Shown here: positions 9,057 to 16,477 of the stretch, one piece after another
Layout: each line of letters opens with the position of its first letter
Position numbering within the stretch: position 1 is the stretch's first letter
Origin: UBA7887 sp964408735
GTDB taxonomy: Bacteria > Pseudomonadota > Alphaproteobacteria > UBA7887
Direction of reading: 5' to 3'
DNA: 34,092 bases
NCBI GenBank assembly: GCA_964408735.1
Contig: CAYPAX010000047.1
Location: 1-34,092, forward strand
The notes under the pieces: generated by a model
What the model was told of the DNA's origin: nothing
Database searches by the model: none
The model's input: the letters and a program-made list of their open reading frames with translations, nothing else
Translations under genes and position numbers: made by a program

Positions 9057-9883
9057 CCCGGCTTGCGGAAGCGCAGCGTCATGCGGTCGGATTCGCCGAT
9101 CGCCAGATAGGTCTCGCGGCTCTCGCGGCCCTGGCCGTTGCTAGGCGGCAGGCGCCAGACGCGGTCTTCTTCCGTGGGCCTGTCGAGGGGGTTGGCGTTG
9201 AGCTCGGAGCTTTCCTCCAGCACCAGCCCAGCGCCCGCAAAGGCTTCGACCACACGCGACGTCTTGAGGTAGCCGTTATCGCCATTGGCCCACGCGTCCG
9301 ACGCGCTTTCCGGCGCCCGGTGTTGCACGATGCCGACAACGCCGCCCGGCTTGAGCAGGTCGCGCGCTTCCGCGGCCGCGCGGTCGAGGATCGCCGGGTC
9401 GTAGCGGTTGAGGTGGTGCAGCGAGCGAATGAAAAGCACCTGGTCGAAGGTGCCGTAGAGCGCCTCGGGCGCCTCGGTGATGATGAGCGTGTCTATCATC
9501 GGTGGCGCCTCGGCATAGGCTGCGGCCTGGGGCGGGAAGGTCTCGGGCCAGGCTTTCATCCTCTCGCCCAGGCTCGCCCAGCGCTCCTCGCCGAAAATCC
9601 GCCTGAGCATGTCGAGGGTGTAATTGGCGCCGTAGAGCACGCCTTTCGGCCCGAGATAGGGCACCAGGATCTTGGTGTACCAGGCGCGCCGGCCGGGCAG
9701 GGTCTCGACCACGGCCATGCCGGGCGCGAGCCCGAAGAAGGCCATGGTCTCGGTCGGGTGGCGATACTGGTCGCGCGCCATGTCCTCGGCCGGGCGTGCC
9801 TCGAGGATAGCCTGCAAGCCGTCATCGGCCTTGGCGCCGAGGGCCGCAACCAGCAATGTGGCAAGAATTACGAGCGTCCGCAT
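9053..9883 (-). CDS. Exported methyltransferase-like protein
   Basis: A 276-residue protein that starts with a signal peptide (MRTLVILATLLVAALGAKAD, cleavage likely after GAKA). The mature part carries a degenerate class I methyltransferase fold. It reads GLAPGMAVVETLPGRRAWYTKILVPYL where the SAM loop should be, then GPKGVLYGANY, FDQVLFIRSLHHL and LLKPGGVVGIVQHR. It belongs with the predicted exported methyltransferases of the COG4798 type, whose role is unknown. The start at 9883 lies within the HD hydrolase gene (16-nt overlap), so it is the third gene of the sigma factor operon. A periplasmic protein with a SAM-type fold is odd, since no periplasmic SAM pool is known. Confidence 0.75.
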   Translation of the reverse strand: MRTLVILATLLVAALGAKADDGLQAILEARPAEDMARDQYRHPTETMAFFGLAPGMAVVETLPGRRAWYTKILVPYLGPKGVLYGANYTLDMLRRIFGEERWASLGERMKAWPETFPPQAAAYAEAPPMIDTLIITEAPEALYGTFDQVLFIRSLHHLNRYDPAILDRAAAEARDLLKPGGVVGIVQHRAPESASDAWANGDNGYLKTSRVVEAFAGAGLVLEESSELNANPLDRPTEEDRVWRLPPSNGQGRESRETYLAIGESDRMTLRFRKPG

Positions 9884-10452
9884 GCTTCCATCTCCGCGGC
9901 TATGGCAGCGACGGTGCGACGCAAGCCATCGATCAGGGGGGTCTCGCCGTGGGCTGCAAAAGCATCGCAAAGCGAGCGGTAATACCAAAGCACCTCTTCG
10001 CCGCCCGCGTTGAAGCGGTCCCACAGGGCCGGGCCGTGCACGCGCAGGTCGGCCAGGATGGCGCGGGCGTTGTGCAGCTTGTCGGCGGCCGAGACCAGGC
10101 GTGCGCCCTCGCTCTTGGTCGCGATGGCGGCGATATAGGACTCCTTGCGTGCCTTCCAGGGCGGCTTGGGAGTCTCGAAGGTGTCGGAACAGGCGGCCAC
10201 GATGTCGGCCACCGCGTCGCCGTAACGGGTGCGGATCTCGGCCAGGGTGGCCTCGCCGCCGCGGTCCTCGGGGCCGTCGTGCAACAGCGCGGCAATGGCT
10301 TCGGTTTCGCCGCCGCCATGTTCCAGCACCAGGCCGCAGACGGCCAGCAGATGGGAGACGTAAGGAATCTCCGTGCCCTTGCGGGTTTGGCCGTCGTGCA
10401 ATTCGGTCGCATAAGCCAGGGCATCGGCGAACTGGCCGGACAGTGCGCTCAT
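9868..10452 (-). CDS. HD-domain phosphohydrolase, SpoT/MESH1-like
   Basis: A 194-residue HD_4-type metal-dependent hydrolase. HDGQTRKGTEIPYVSH (about residues 19-34) contributes the first metal His. ALLHDGPED (about 56-63) is the HDxxED catalytic motif, and LVSAADKLHNAR provides the ADKLHN motif. These match the hydrolase half of RelA/SpoT proteins and small alarmone hydrolases, so (p)ppGpp hydrolysis is a reasonable guess, but other nucleotides are possible. There is no synthetase, TGS or ACT domain. The start overlaps the sigma factor stop by 4 nt and the stop overlaps the exported methyltransferase start by 16 nt, so the three genes are coupled. Confidence 0.8.
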   Translation of the reverse strand: MSALSGQFADALAYATELHDGQTRKGTEIPYVSHLLAVCGLVLEHGGGETEAIAALLHDGPEDRGGEATLAEIRTRYGDAVADIVAACSDTFETPKPPWKARKESYIAAIATKSEGARLVSAADKLHNARAILADLRVHGPALWDRFNAGGEEVLWYYRSLCDAFAAHGETPLIDGLRRTVAAIAAEMEACGRS

Positions 10453-11303
10453 GCCAGCGCCTCGGACTGGGCGTCGGCACCCATCAGGGTCCTGAGCTTG
10501 GCGATCGCGCGGCTTTCGATCTGGCGCACCCGCTCCTTGGAGATGCCGAGCTCGCGGCCCACCGCTTCGAGGGTGACAGCGACGTCCGACAGATGGCGCC
10601 GCGTGATGATCAGGCGCTCGCGGTCCTTGAGCTGGGCCAGGGCGGCGCTCAACAGCCGCCGCCGGTGGCGGCCTTCGTCGCGGGCGATCACCGTCTCTTC
10701 CGGATCGGGGGCGATATCGGCAAGGCTATCGAGGGCGCTTTCGCCGCCGCCCTCACGCGTCACGTCGAGGGAGCTGTCCGGCCCGCGCAGGCGCTCGGCC
10801 ATGCGCCGGACGTCTCGTTCGGGCTGGTCGAGGGCACGGGCGATGCGCCCTATCGCCCCTTCGCTGATGGCATCGCCCGTCTCGCTGAGCGCCGCGCCCA
10901 TGCGGCGAATGTTGAAAAACAGCGACTTTTGCGCCGTCGACGTGCTGATCCGCACCAGCGACCAGGAGCGCAGCACATGCTCCTGGATGGCGGCCTTGAT
11001 CCAGAGCTTGGCGTAGGTCGAGAGCCTGGCGTCGTGATCGGGATTGAAGCGGTGCAGGGCCTTGATCAGCCCGATGCAGCCTTCCTGGATGAGATCGCCC
11101 CGCGCCAAGCCCGGCGCGCGGTAACGCTCGGCGATCTTGATCACCAGCCTGAGATGGCTGGCAACAAGGCGTTGCGTGGCCTCGCGGTCGCCGCCTGCGG
11201 CACGCCGCGCCAGCGCGCGCTCTTCCTCGCGCGACAGCATGGGATGACGCCGCGCGGCGCGGATCAGGGCACCGACGGCATCGCGGGCAAGTCTCTCACT
11301 CAT
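10449..11303 (-). CDS. rpoH: RpoH-type (sigma-32) alternative sigma factor
   Basis: A sigma-70 family protein of about 284 residues. Region 2 reads VASHLRLVIKIAERY and GDLIQEGCIGLIKALHRFNP, followed by RLSTYAKLWIKAAIQEHVLR. The RpoH box, which separates this class from RpoD, is QKSLFFNIRR at residues 125-134. Region 4 ends with LEAVGRELGISKERVRQIES, the -35 recognition helix. It directs transcription of heat-shock or other stress genes. Many alphaproteobacteria have two or more rpoH copies, and this may be the secondary one given its operon partners. An ATG four codons upstream (11315) is an alternative start; neither has a strong Shine-Dalgarno. It is the first gene of an overlapping operon and diverges from a TetR-like gene. 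Confidence 0.9.
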   Translation of the reverse strand: MSERLARDAVGALIRAARRHPMLSREEERALARRAAGGDREATQRLVASHLRLVIKIAERYRAPGLARGDLIQEGCIGLIKALHRFNPDHDARLSTYAKLWIKAAIQEHVLRSWSLVRISTSTAQKSLFFNIRRMGAALSETGDAISEGAIGRIARALDQPERDVRRMAERLRGPDSSLDVTREGGGESALDSLADIAPDPEETVIARDEGRHRRRLLSAALAQLKDRERLIITRRHLSDVAVTLEAVGRELGISKERVRQIESRAIAKLRTLMGADAQSEALA

Positions 11304-11327
11304 GAAAACAAGCATTGCAGGCGCCCC

Positions 11328-11351
11328 GGCCAAGTCAATATCCTATTGGCC
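11328..11351. promoter_or_regulatory. Palindrome between rpoH-like and TetR-like genes (candidate operator)
   Basis: GGCCAA (11328-11333) and TTGGCC (11346-11351) form a perfect inverted repeat with a 12-bp spacer that itself contains CAAT and ATTG half-sites in inverted orientation. A second palindrome, TCAATTGA, follows at 11353-11360. Both lie in the 71-bp divergent space between the sigma factor start (11303) and the TetR-like start (11375). This is where a TetR-family repressor usually binds to control itself and its divergent neighbour. The dyads are seen; operator function is inferred. Confidence 0.4.
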
Positions 11352-11374
11352 TTCAATTGACAGGGGAGGTCGTT

Positions 11375-11974
11375 ATGGCCCGAAAGACCGATATCCCCGG
11401 ACGCGTGGTGGAGGCAGCCCTGGCGCTGGTGGCGAAGCGGAAGTGGTGCGACATCACGCTTGCCGATATCGCCGTCGAGGGCGACCTGACACTGGCGCAA
11501 GTGCTGGGCGCCGCCGGCGGCAAGACCGGGATTCTTTCCGAATTCGCCCGCCGCATCGATGCCGAGGTCGCCAAAGGCACCGATCTCGGCGATCTCGAAC
11601 AGCCGGCGCGCGAGCGTCTGTTCGACGTCATGATGCGCCGTTTCGACGCCATGGGCGGCGATCGCGAGGGCTTACGCGGCATAGTCGCCGGCCTGCGCTG
11701 CGATCCCGTGGCCACGGCTTGCGCCGCGCCGCTCACCCTGCGCTCGATGGCGGCGATGCTCGAATGCGCCGGCATCAACAGCGGCGGCGTCTTCGGCCTG
11801 GTGCGCGCCAAGGGCCTAGTGGCGATCTATCTCGCCACCCTCAAGGTCTGGCTCGACGACGAGAGCGAGGACCTAGGCCCGACCATGGCGGCGCTCGACA
11901 AGCGCCTGGCCGGCGCCGAGCGGCTGATACAGCGCTGTTGTCCGAAACCCCGCGAGCCCGCCGCCGCGGCATGA
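11375..11974 (+). CDS. TetR/AcrR-like transcriptional regulator
   Basis: A 199-residue all-helical protein with an N-terminal helix-turn-helix at about residues 8-52. VVEAALALVAKRKWCDITLA leads into DIAVEGDLTLAQVLGAAGGK, followed by TGILSEFARRID, the TetR arrangement of short three-helix DNA-binding domain and long helix 4. The C-terminal ligand domain (RLFDVMMRRFDAMGGDREGL) resembles the TetR/COQ9-like proteins of alphaproteobacteria, so a COQ9-type lipid-binding role is a weak alternative. The start at 11375 is fixed by a strong ribosome binding site, AGGGGAGGT at 11362-11370. The next ORF begins within its stop codon (ATGA). Confidence 0.75.
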   Translation: MARKTDIPGRVVEAALALVAKRKWCDITLADIAVEGDLTLAQVLGAAGGKTGILSEFARRIDAEVAKGTDLGDLEQPARERLFDVMMRRFDAMGGDREGLRGIVAGLRCDPVATACAAPLTLRSMAAMLECAGINSGGVFGLVRAKGLVAIYLATLKVWLDDESEDLGPTMAALDKRLAGAERLIQRCCPKPREPAAAA

Positions 11975-12162
11975 GCGACGAGAAGGATTGGGCGCGCGTG
12001 CTCAGCGATCAGGCCATGGCGGGCGGCGAAGGCGCGCCGCCCGTGCGCCAGGCCATCGACGCCATCCTGGCGGCAACGCCCGAAACCGCGCCGGTCCAGC
12101 TCGAGACGGCACGTGCCGCTTTTGCCGTGGCGCTGGAGGCGCTGCGCCGTCAGGCCGGCTGA
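11971..12162 (+). CDS. Small hypothetical protein coupled to the TetR-like gene
   Basis: A 63-residue ORF that begins at the ATGA overlapping the TetR-like stop codon, so translational coupling is likely. The product starts MSDEKDWARVLSDQAMAGG and is acidic, predicted mostly helical, with an alanine-rich C-terminus and no signal peptide or membrane segment. I do not recognise the family. The frame is also open far upstream in the TetR-like gene, so a longer reading is possible but would just be a shadow. The last 13 nt overlap the convergent glutaredoxin-DinB gene. Confidence 0.55.
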   Translation: MSDEKDWARVLSDQAMAGGEGAPPVRQAIDAILAATPETAPVQLETARAAFAVALEALRRQAG

Positions 12163-12923
12163 ACAGGGCTCTCCCACACCTTCTCCGGCAGCGGCAGGCC
12201 AATGAGCGACGCTGCGTCGAGCGGGCGGTCGGGGGCGATGGCGAGGCTTTCCAGCATCATCGCCAATTGCCGCGTGTGCTGGGCGGAGTGCCAGGTGGTG
12301 CGCTCCAGCACCACGTGCAGGCTGTGCTCGCCGAAATAGGTGGCGAGGGGGCGGGCGCCGTCGCAGCCGGGCTCGGCGTTCCACCAGGTGTCGATGCGCC
12401 CTGCGACATCGGCGCCGTAGGCCGCGATATCGGCCATCGATGCCAGGCGATCCGGCGCCGGCTCGTCGAGGGCCTCGTAGGTCAGCTCGGCACCCGCCTG
12501 GCAGGCGAGAAAGACTTCGGGGATCTGGAAGATGTGATAGGCAAGGCCGTGCAGGCTGCGATCGCGCCCGGGCAGGCTGTAGTCGCGCCTGTCCTCGGGC
12601 ACCTGTGCGGTCAGCCGGCAGGCGGTCTCCAGGATCAGCGCGAGACGCGCCACCAGCGCTGCCGGCGCGAGCTTGGGCCCGGCGGCTTCGTCGAGGCCGA
12701 GAAAGTCGCTGACCGCGCCGAGCACCTGGGCGAAGACATACCGCTCGCCCCGCGCCACCACCGGCACGCTGCGCAGGCCGAGGCGCGCCAGCTCGTCCCA
12801 GCCCGCGGCGTCGGCGGCGACATTGACCGAGACGAAATCGATGCCGTTGGCGCCAAGGTACTCCTTCACCCGCAGGCAGCTGGTGCAGCCCGGTTGCCAG
12901 TAGACCCTGACGGGCTCGGCCAT
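12150..12923 (-). CDS. Glutaredoxin - DinB-like fusion protein
   Basis: A 257-residue protein in two parts. Residues 1-75 are a glutaredoxin/thioredoxin-fold domain with VRVYWQPGCTSCLRVKEYL (redox CxxC at C13 and C16) and the cis-proline region LGLRSVPVVARG. Residues from about 85 on look like a DinB/YfiT-type four-helix bundle, with candidate metal-binding histidines in DRSLHGLAYHIFQ and in TWHSAQHTRQLAMML. DinB-like proteins include mycothiol- or bacillithiol-dependent transferases, so a thiol-dependent enzyme is plausible, but the substrate is unknown. It lies 8 nt after the SDR gene in the catabolic-looking operon; the start at 12923 is set by the domain boundary. Confidence 0.78.
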   Translation of the reverse strand: MAEPVRVYWQPGCTSCLRVKEYLGANGIDFVSVNVAADAAGWDELARLGLRSVPVVARGERYVFAQVLGAVSDFLGLDEAAGPKLAPAALVARLALILETACRLTAQVPEDRRDYSLPGRDRSLHGLAYHIFQIPEVFLACQAGAELTYEALDEPAPDRLASMADIAAYGADVAGRIDTWWNAEPGCDGARPLATYFGEHSLHVVLERTTWHSAQHTRQLAMMLESLAIAPDRPLDAASLIGLPLPEKVWESPVQPA

Positions 12924-12931
12924 CGCCCTTG

Positions 12932-13717
12932 CTAGATATCGCCGGCGGAGATCGTCGAGCCGCCGTCGATGATGATGGTCTGGCCGGTGACGAAGCTGCC
13001 CGCCTTCGAGGCCAGGAACACCGCGGCGCCCGCCACTTCCTCGGGCTCGCCGATGCGCTTGAGCGGATAGTTGGACGTGGCGCGGGCATAGGTCTTGGGG
13101 TTTTCCCACAGCGCACGGGCGAAATCGGTGCGGATGATCGCCGGGTTGATGCAATTGGTGCGCACGTTCTGCGGCCCCCATTCGACCGCCAGGTTGCGCG
13201 CGAGCGATGCATCGGCCGCCTTGGACAGGCCATAGGCGCCAAGCACCCCTGAGCCGATGAAGGCAGCGACCGAGGAGACAATGATGACCGTTCCGCCGCC
13301 GCGCTCGGTCATTTGCGGGATCGCCATGTTGCACAGCCAAACATTGCTGCGCACATTCGAGTTCATGATCTTGTCGTAGGCTTCGTCGCTGATGCCGCTG
13401 AGCGGCCCGTAATAGGGATTGACCGCGGCATTGCAGACGAGGCTATCGATCTTGCCCCATTTCTCGAGGGTGCCGTCGACCAGGGCCTGCAGCTGGTCCT
13501 TGTGTGAGATGTTGCAGGGGATGGCGATGGCCTCGCCGCCACCGTCGTTGATCTCCGCCGCCACCACGTCGCAGACATCGGCCTTGCGGCTGGAGATCAC
13601 CACCTTGGCGCCCGCACTGGCCATGGCTTCGGCGATCGCCTTGCCGATACCGCGGGTCGAGCCGGTGATGACGGCGACCTGGCCGGACATGTCGAAAAGC
13701 TCAGCTGTGTTTATCAT
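12932..13717 (-). CDS. Short-chain dehydrogenase/reductase (classical SDR)
   Basis: A 261-residue NAD(P)-dependent oxidoreductase with all classical SDR marks: TGSTRGIG (residues 18-25), VCNAAVNPYYGP, the catalytic Ser in IIVSSVAAF, YGLSK carrying the Tyr and Lys, and INPAIIRTDFA. The C-terminus FVTGQTIIIDGGSTI is typical. The likely reaction is oxidation of a secondary alcohol, for example a hydroxyacyl-CoA, since two acyl-CoA dehydrogenases lie directly upstream. The start at 13717 has a good ribosome binding site (AAGGAAA) 6 nt upstream. It sits 13 nt downstream of the second acyl-CoA dehydrogenase in the same operon. Confidence 0.9.
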   Translation of the reverse strand: MINTAELFDMSGQVAVITGSTRGIGKAIAEAMASAGAKVVISSRKADVCDVVAAEINDGGGEAIAIPCNISHKDQLQALVDGTLEKWGKIDSLVCNAAVNPYYGPLSGISDEAYDKIMNSNVRSNVWLCNMAIPQMTERGGGTVIIVSSVAAFIGSGVLGAYGLSKAADASLARNLAVEWGPQNVRTNCINPAIIRTDFARALWENPKTYARATSNYPLKRIGEPEEVAGAAVFLASKAGSFVTGQTIIIDGGSTISAGDI

Positions 13718-13730
13718 TGGATTTCCTTGC

Positions 13731-14828
13731 CTAACTTACGGATGCTGTCGCGAAGCGGTCCAGGTGGTGGTCGGTGTTGCCGAAGGCGGCGTCGATCATG
13801 CTCACGCGCTTGAAGTAGTGGCCGACCTTGAGCTCGTCGGTCATGCCCATGCCGCCATGCATCTGGATGGCTTCCTGGCCGACGTGGCGGCCGCGGGTGC
13901 CGATGCCGACCTTGGCGGCGGAGACCGCGCGCGCCCGCGCGCCCGCATCCTGGTCGAGCGACAGCGACGCCATCAGGGTCAGGGAGCGCGCCTCCTCGCA
14001 GCTGCCCATCATCTCGACCGAGCGGTGCTGGAGGACCTGGAACTTGCCGATCGGCACGCCGAACTGCTTGCGGGTCTGCAGGTATTCGAGTGTGGCTTCG
14101 CGCAGCACGTCCATGGCGCCGACGGCCTCGGCGCAAACGGCTGCCGTGGCACGGTCGATCACCGACTCGATGACGGGCAGTCCGCCGCCGTCTTCGCCGA
14201 GCAGCTCGCCTTGCACGTTGTCGAGCGTCACCTCGGCCGCGCGCAGGCCGTCGATGGTGCGATAGGGGCGCAAGGACAGACCCTCGGCATCGCCCGCCAC
14301 GATGTAGAGCGAGATGCCGGCATCGCTCCTGGCCGAGACGACCATCTTGTCGGCTGCGGCGGCGCCATGCACCACGGCCTTGCTCCCCGTCAGGCGCCCG
14401 CCGTCCGCGCGGGTCTCGACATGAGACAAATCGTAACGCGCGCGGGGCTCGCCATGGGCGAAGGCCCACAGCGCCTCGCCGGCGATGATCTCGCCGAGCA
14501 GCTCGTCCTTCTGCGCCGCGGAACCGGCTTCGGCGATGGCGCGCCCGGCGAGGATGACCGTCGGCAGGTAGGGCTCGAGCGCCAGCGCGCGGCCGAACTG
14601 CTCCATGGCGATCATCACCTCGACCGGGCCGCCGCCGATGCCGCCGTCGTCTTCCGCGAAAGGCATCCCCAGCAGGCCCATCTCGGCATGGCTCTTCCAG
14701 ATCTCGCGGCTGAAGCCGTCTTCGGACTCGACCAGCTTGCGCCGGGTGTCGAAGTCGTATTCGTTGCGCACGAAGCGCTCCAGCGTGTCCTTGAGGAGCT
14801 GCTGGTCCTCGCTCAGTCTCAGGTCCAT
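13731..14828 (-). CDS. Acyl-CoA dehydrogenase family protein, smaller divergent subunit
   Basis: A 365-residue member of the acyl-CoA dehydrogenase superfamily. The N-terminal helical domain starts MDLRLSEDQQLLKDTLERFV. FGVPIGKFQVLQHRSVEM and AIQMHGGMGMTDELKVGHY mark the C-terminal domain. The middle beta domain (about residues 120-230) is divergent and lacks the clear SEPGAGSD-type flavin contact seen in the neighbour. Adjacent pairs of this kind often form alpha2beta2 enzymes acting on steroid or other bulky CoA thioesters; here that is inferred only from arrangement. The start at 14828 follows an AGGAGC site that overlaps the stop region of the upstream dehydrogenase gene, so they are tightly coupled. 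Confidence 0.88.
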   Translation of the reverse strand: MDLRLSEDQQLLKDTLERFVRNEYDFDTRRKLVESEDGFSREIWKSHAEMGLLGMPFAEDDGGIGGGPVEVMIAMEQFGRALALEPYLPTVILAGRAIAEAGSAAQKDELLGEIIAGEALWAFAHGEPRARYDLSHVETRADGGRLTGSKAVVHGAAAADKMVVSARSDAGISLYIVAGDAEGLSLRPYRTIDGLRAAEVTLDNVQGELLGEDGGGLPVIESVIDRATAAVCAEAVGAMDVLREATLEYLQTRKQFGVPIGKFQVLQHRSVEMMGSCEEARSLTLMASLSLDQDAGARARAVSAAKVGIGTRGRHVGQEAIQMHGGMGMTDELKVGHYFKRVSMIDAAFGNTDHHLDRFATASVS

Positions 14829-14840
14829 GAAGTGCTGCTC

Positions 14841-16037
14841 CTACAGACCGAGAACCATCTTGGCGATGATCCCCTTCTGGATTTCGTTCGAGCCGCCATA
14901 GATCGAGGCCTTGCGCCAGTTGAAATAGCGCGGCGCCACGGCGGCGGCATAGTCGGGGCCGATGGGCTCCTCGTTCCAGCCGCTTTCGAGGGCTTCGGGA
15001 ACGAAAGGTTGGGCATAGGTTCCGACCGCCTCGAGGGTCAGCTCGGTGAGGCGCTGCTGCACCTCAGTGCCTTGAATTTTCAGCAGATTCGCCTCCGGCC
15101 CCGGCTGCGTGCCGGCCTCCTCGCTGGACAAGGTGCGCAGCTCGGTGAATTCGAGCGCCATCAGGCGTATCTCCAGGTCTGCAACCTTATCGCGAAACCG
15201 CACGTCTTCCAACAACGGCGCGCCGTTGGACTGCTCGGCCCGGGCGATCGCCTTGAGCTTGGCCAGGCGGTTCTTCGAGCGTCCGACATCGGCAATGCCG
15301 GCGCGTTCGTGGCTGAGCAGGAACTTGGCGTAGGTCCAGCCCTTGTTCTCCTCGCCGATCATATTCTCCACCGGCACCCGCACGTCGTCGAAGAAGACGT
15401 CGTTGACCTCGTGGCCGCCATCCATGGTGATGATCGGGCGCACCGTGATGCCGGGATCGTCCATGTCGATGAGCAGGAACGAGATGCCCTCCTGGGGCTT
15501 GCACTCGGTGTCGGTGCGCACCAGGCAGAAGATGTGGTCGGCCCAATGGGCTGTGGTGGTCCAGGTCTTCTGGCCGTTGACCACGTAGTGGTCGCCGTCG
15601 CGCACGGCGCGGGTGCGCAAATTGGCGAGATCGGAGCCGGCGCCGGGCTCGGAATAGCCTTGGCACCAGAAATGCTCGCCGCTGAGAATTTTGGGCAGGT
15701 AGAAGTCCTTCTGGGTCTGGTTGCCGAAGGTGTAGATCACCGGCCCGACCATGCTGACGCCGAAGGGCATGATGCGCGGGGCGTCGGCGGCGGCGCATTC
15801 CTCGCCGAAGATATAGCGCTGGATCGGCGTCCAGCCGGTGCCGCCATATTTCGCGGGCCAGCCCGGGGCGACCCAGCCCTTGTCGTAGAGCACGCCGTGC
15901 CAGCGCACGAAGTCGTCCCGCGACAGGCCGATATCGTTCTCGCACTTCTCGCGGATATCGGCGGGCAGGCTGGTTTCGACGAAATCCCGGACTTCGTCGC
16001 GAAACGCCGTCTCGGCGCTGCTGAATTCGATCTCCAT
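14841..16037 (-). CDS. Acyl-CoA dehydrogenase, full-length subunit
   Basis: A 398-residue flavoenzyme that introduces a double bond into an acyl-CoA thioester. It has the flavin-binding stretch CQGYSEPGAGSDLANLRTRA, NGQKTWTTTAHWAD for substrate and FAD contacts, and the C-terminal YGGSNEIQKGIIAKMVLGL typical of the family. The substrate is unknown. The start at 16037 (MEIEFSSAE) has an AGGGGG site upstream; an open frame continues about 60 codons further up but lacks family similarity. It is the first gene of an operon with a second dehydrogenase, an SDR and a glutaredoxin-DinB protein. The region upstream carries a MITE-like element. Confidence 0.93.
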   Translation of the reverse strand: MEIEFSSAETAFRDEVRDFVETSLPADIREKCENDIGLSRDDFVRWHGVLYDKGWVAPGWPAKYGGTGWTPIQRYIFGEECAAADAPRIMPFGVSMVGPVIYTFGNQTQKDFYLPKILSGEHFWCQGYSEPGAGSDLANLRTRAVRDGDHYVVNGQKTWTTTAHWADHIFCLVRTDTECKPQEGISFLLIDMDDPGITVRPIITMDGGHEVNDVFFDDVRVPVENMIGEENKGWTYAKFLLSHERAGIADVGRSKNRLAKLKAIARAEQSNGAPLLEDVRFRDKVADLEIRLMALEFTELRTLSSEEAGTQPGPEANLLKIQGTEVQQRLTELTLEAVGTYAQPFVPEALESGWNEEPIGPDYAAAVAPRYFNWRKASIYGGSNEIQKGIIAKMVLGL

Positions 16038-16477
16038 GGCGGCTGGCCCCCTGGCAAGGTTTCTGACGCGGCGCGCATTATAGGGGGAAATGCGGGCAGG
16101 GAAACCGGCTGCGCGAGAGCCGCCCATGCACGGCGTGTAGGGCTGGGCCATCCGGCGCGGCGCAAACGCGAGTCTCCTTGGTCGACACGTCCGCACCGTC
16201 GCAGCTTTCACGGTCACGCGCCTTCATGGCCGGTTGGGCTGCACCATCGCGGACCCCGTCATCCTAGTGGTCCAAATCTGACCTATGGGCGGTCGTCCAC
16301 GCCCACCGGCGTCGTTGCGCGGTCCTTGCGATGGACCCGCATCGCGGCGCACCGCGCGCCTAACCGGTGGGCGCGGATGACCGTCCTATGGGTATCATAT
16401 GCCAGATTTGGACCACTAGCCCCGGCGCGTGACCGGCGCGATTACGGCCTCTGAGGAAGGGCTCGCGCTGGGTCACC
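16038..16477. other. Intergenic region carrying a MITE-like element
   Basis: A 440-bp stretch without a convincing gene, upstream of the acyl-CoA dehydrogenase operon and downstream of the secreted-protein gene at 16478. It contains the 156-bp inverted-repeat element listed separately. Between 16038 and 16263 there should be the operon promoter; an AGGGGG ribosome binding site precedes 16037, but I could not assign -35/-10 boxes with confidence. Confidence 0.6.
16264..16419. mobile_element. MITE-like non-autonomous element with 17-bp perfect terminal inverted repeats
   Basis: A 156-bp unit bounded by CTAGTGGTCCAAATCTG (16264-16280) and its perfect reverse complement (16403-16419). A second inverted pair lies inside, at 16287-16309 and 16364-16386, matching at 20 of 23 positions. 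No ORF lies within. The outer CTAG is palindromic, so a CTAG or TA target duplication would be hidden inside the repeat; TA fits IS630/Tc1-mariner relatives and CTAG fits some IS5-type elements. No matching transposase is in this window. The structure is seen; mobility is inferred and would need other copies in the genome. Confidence 0.7.

Noticed and set aside
13419..16454. A 1011-codon plus-strand open frame
   Set aside because: It is the antisense of three well-supported minus-strand genes; high GC keeps stop codons rare in this frame.
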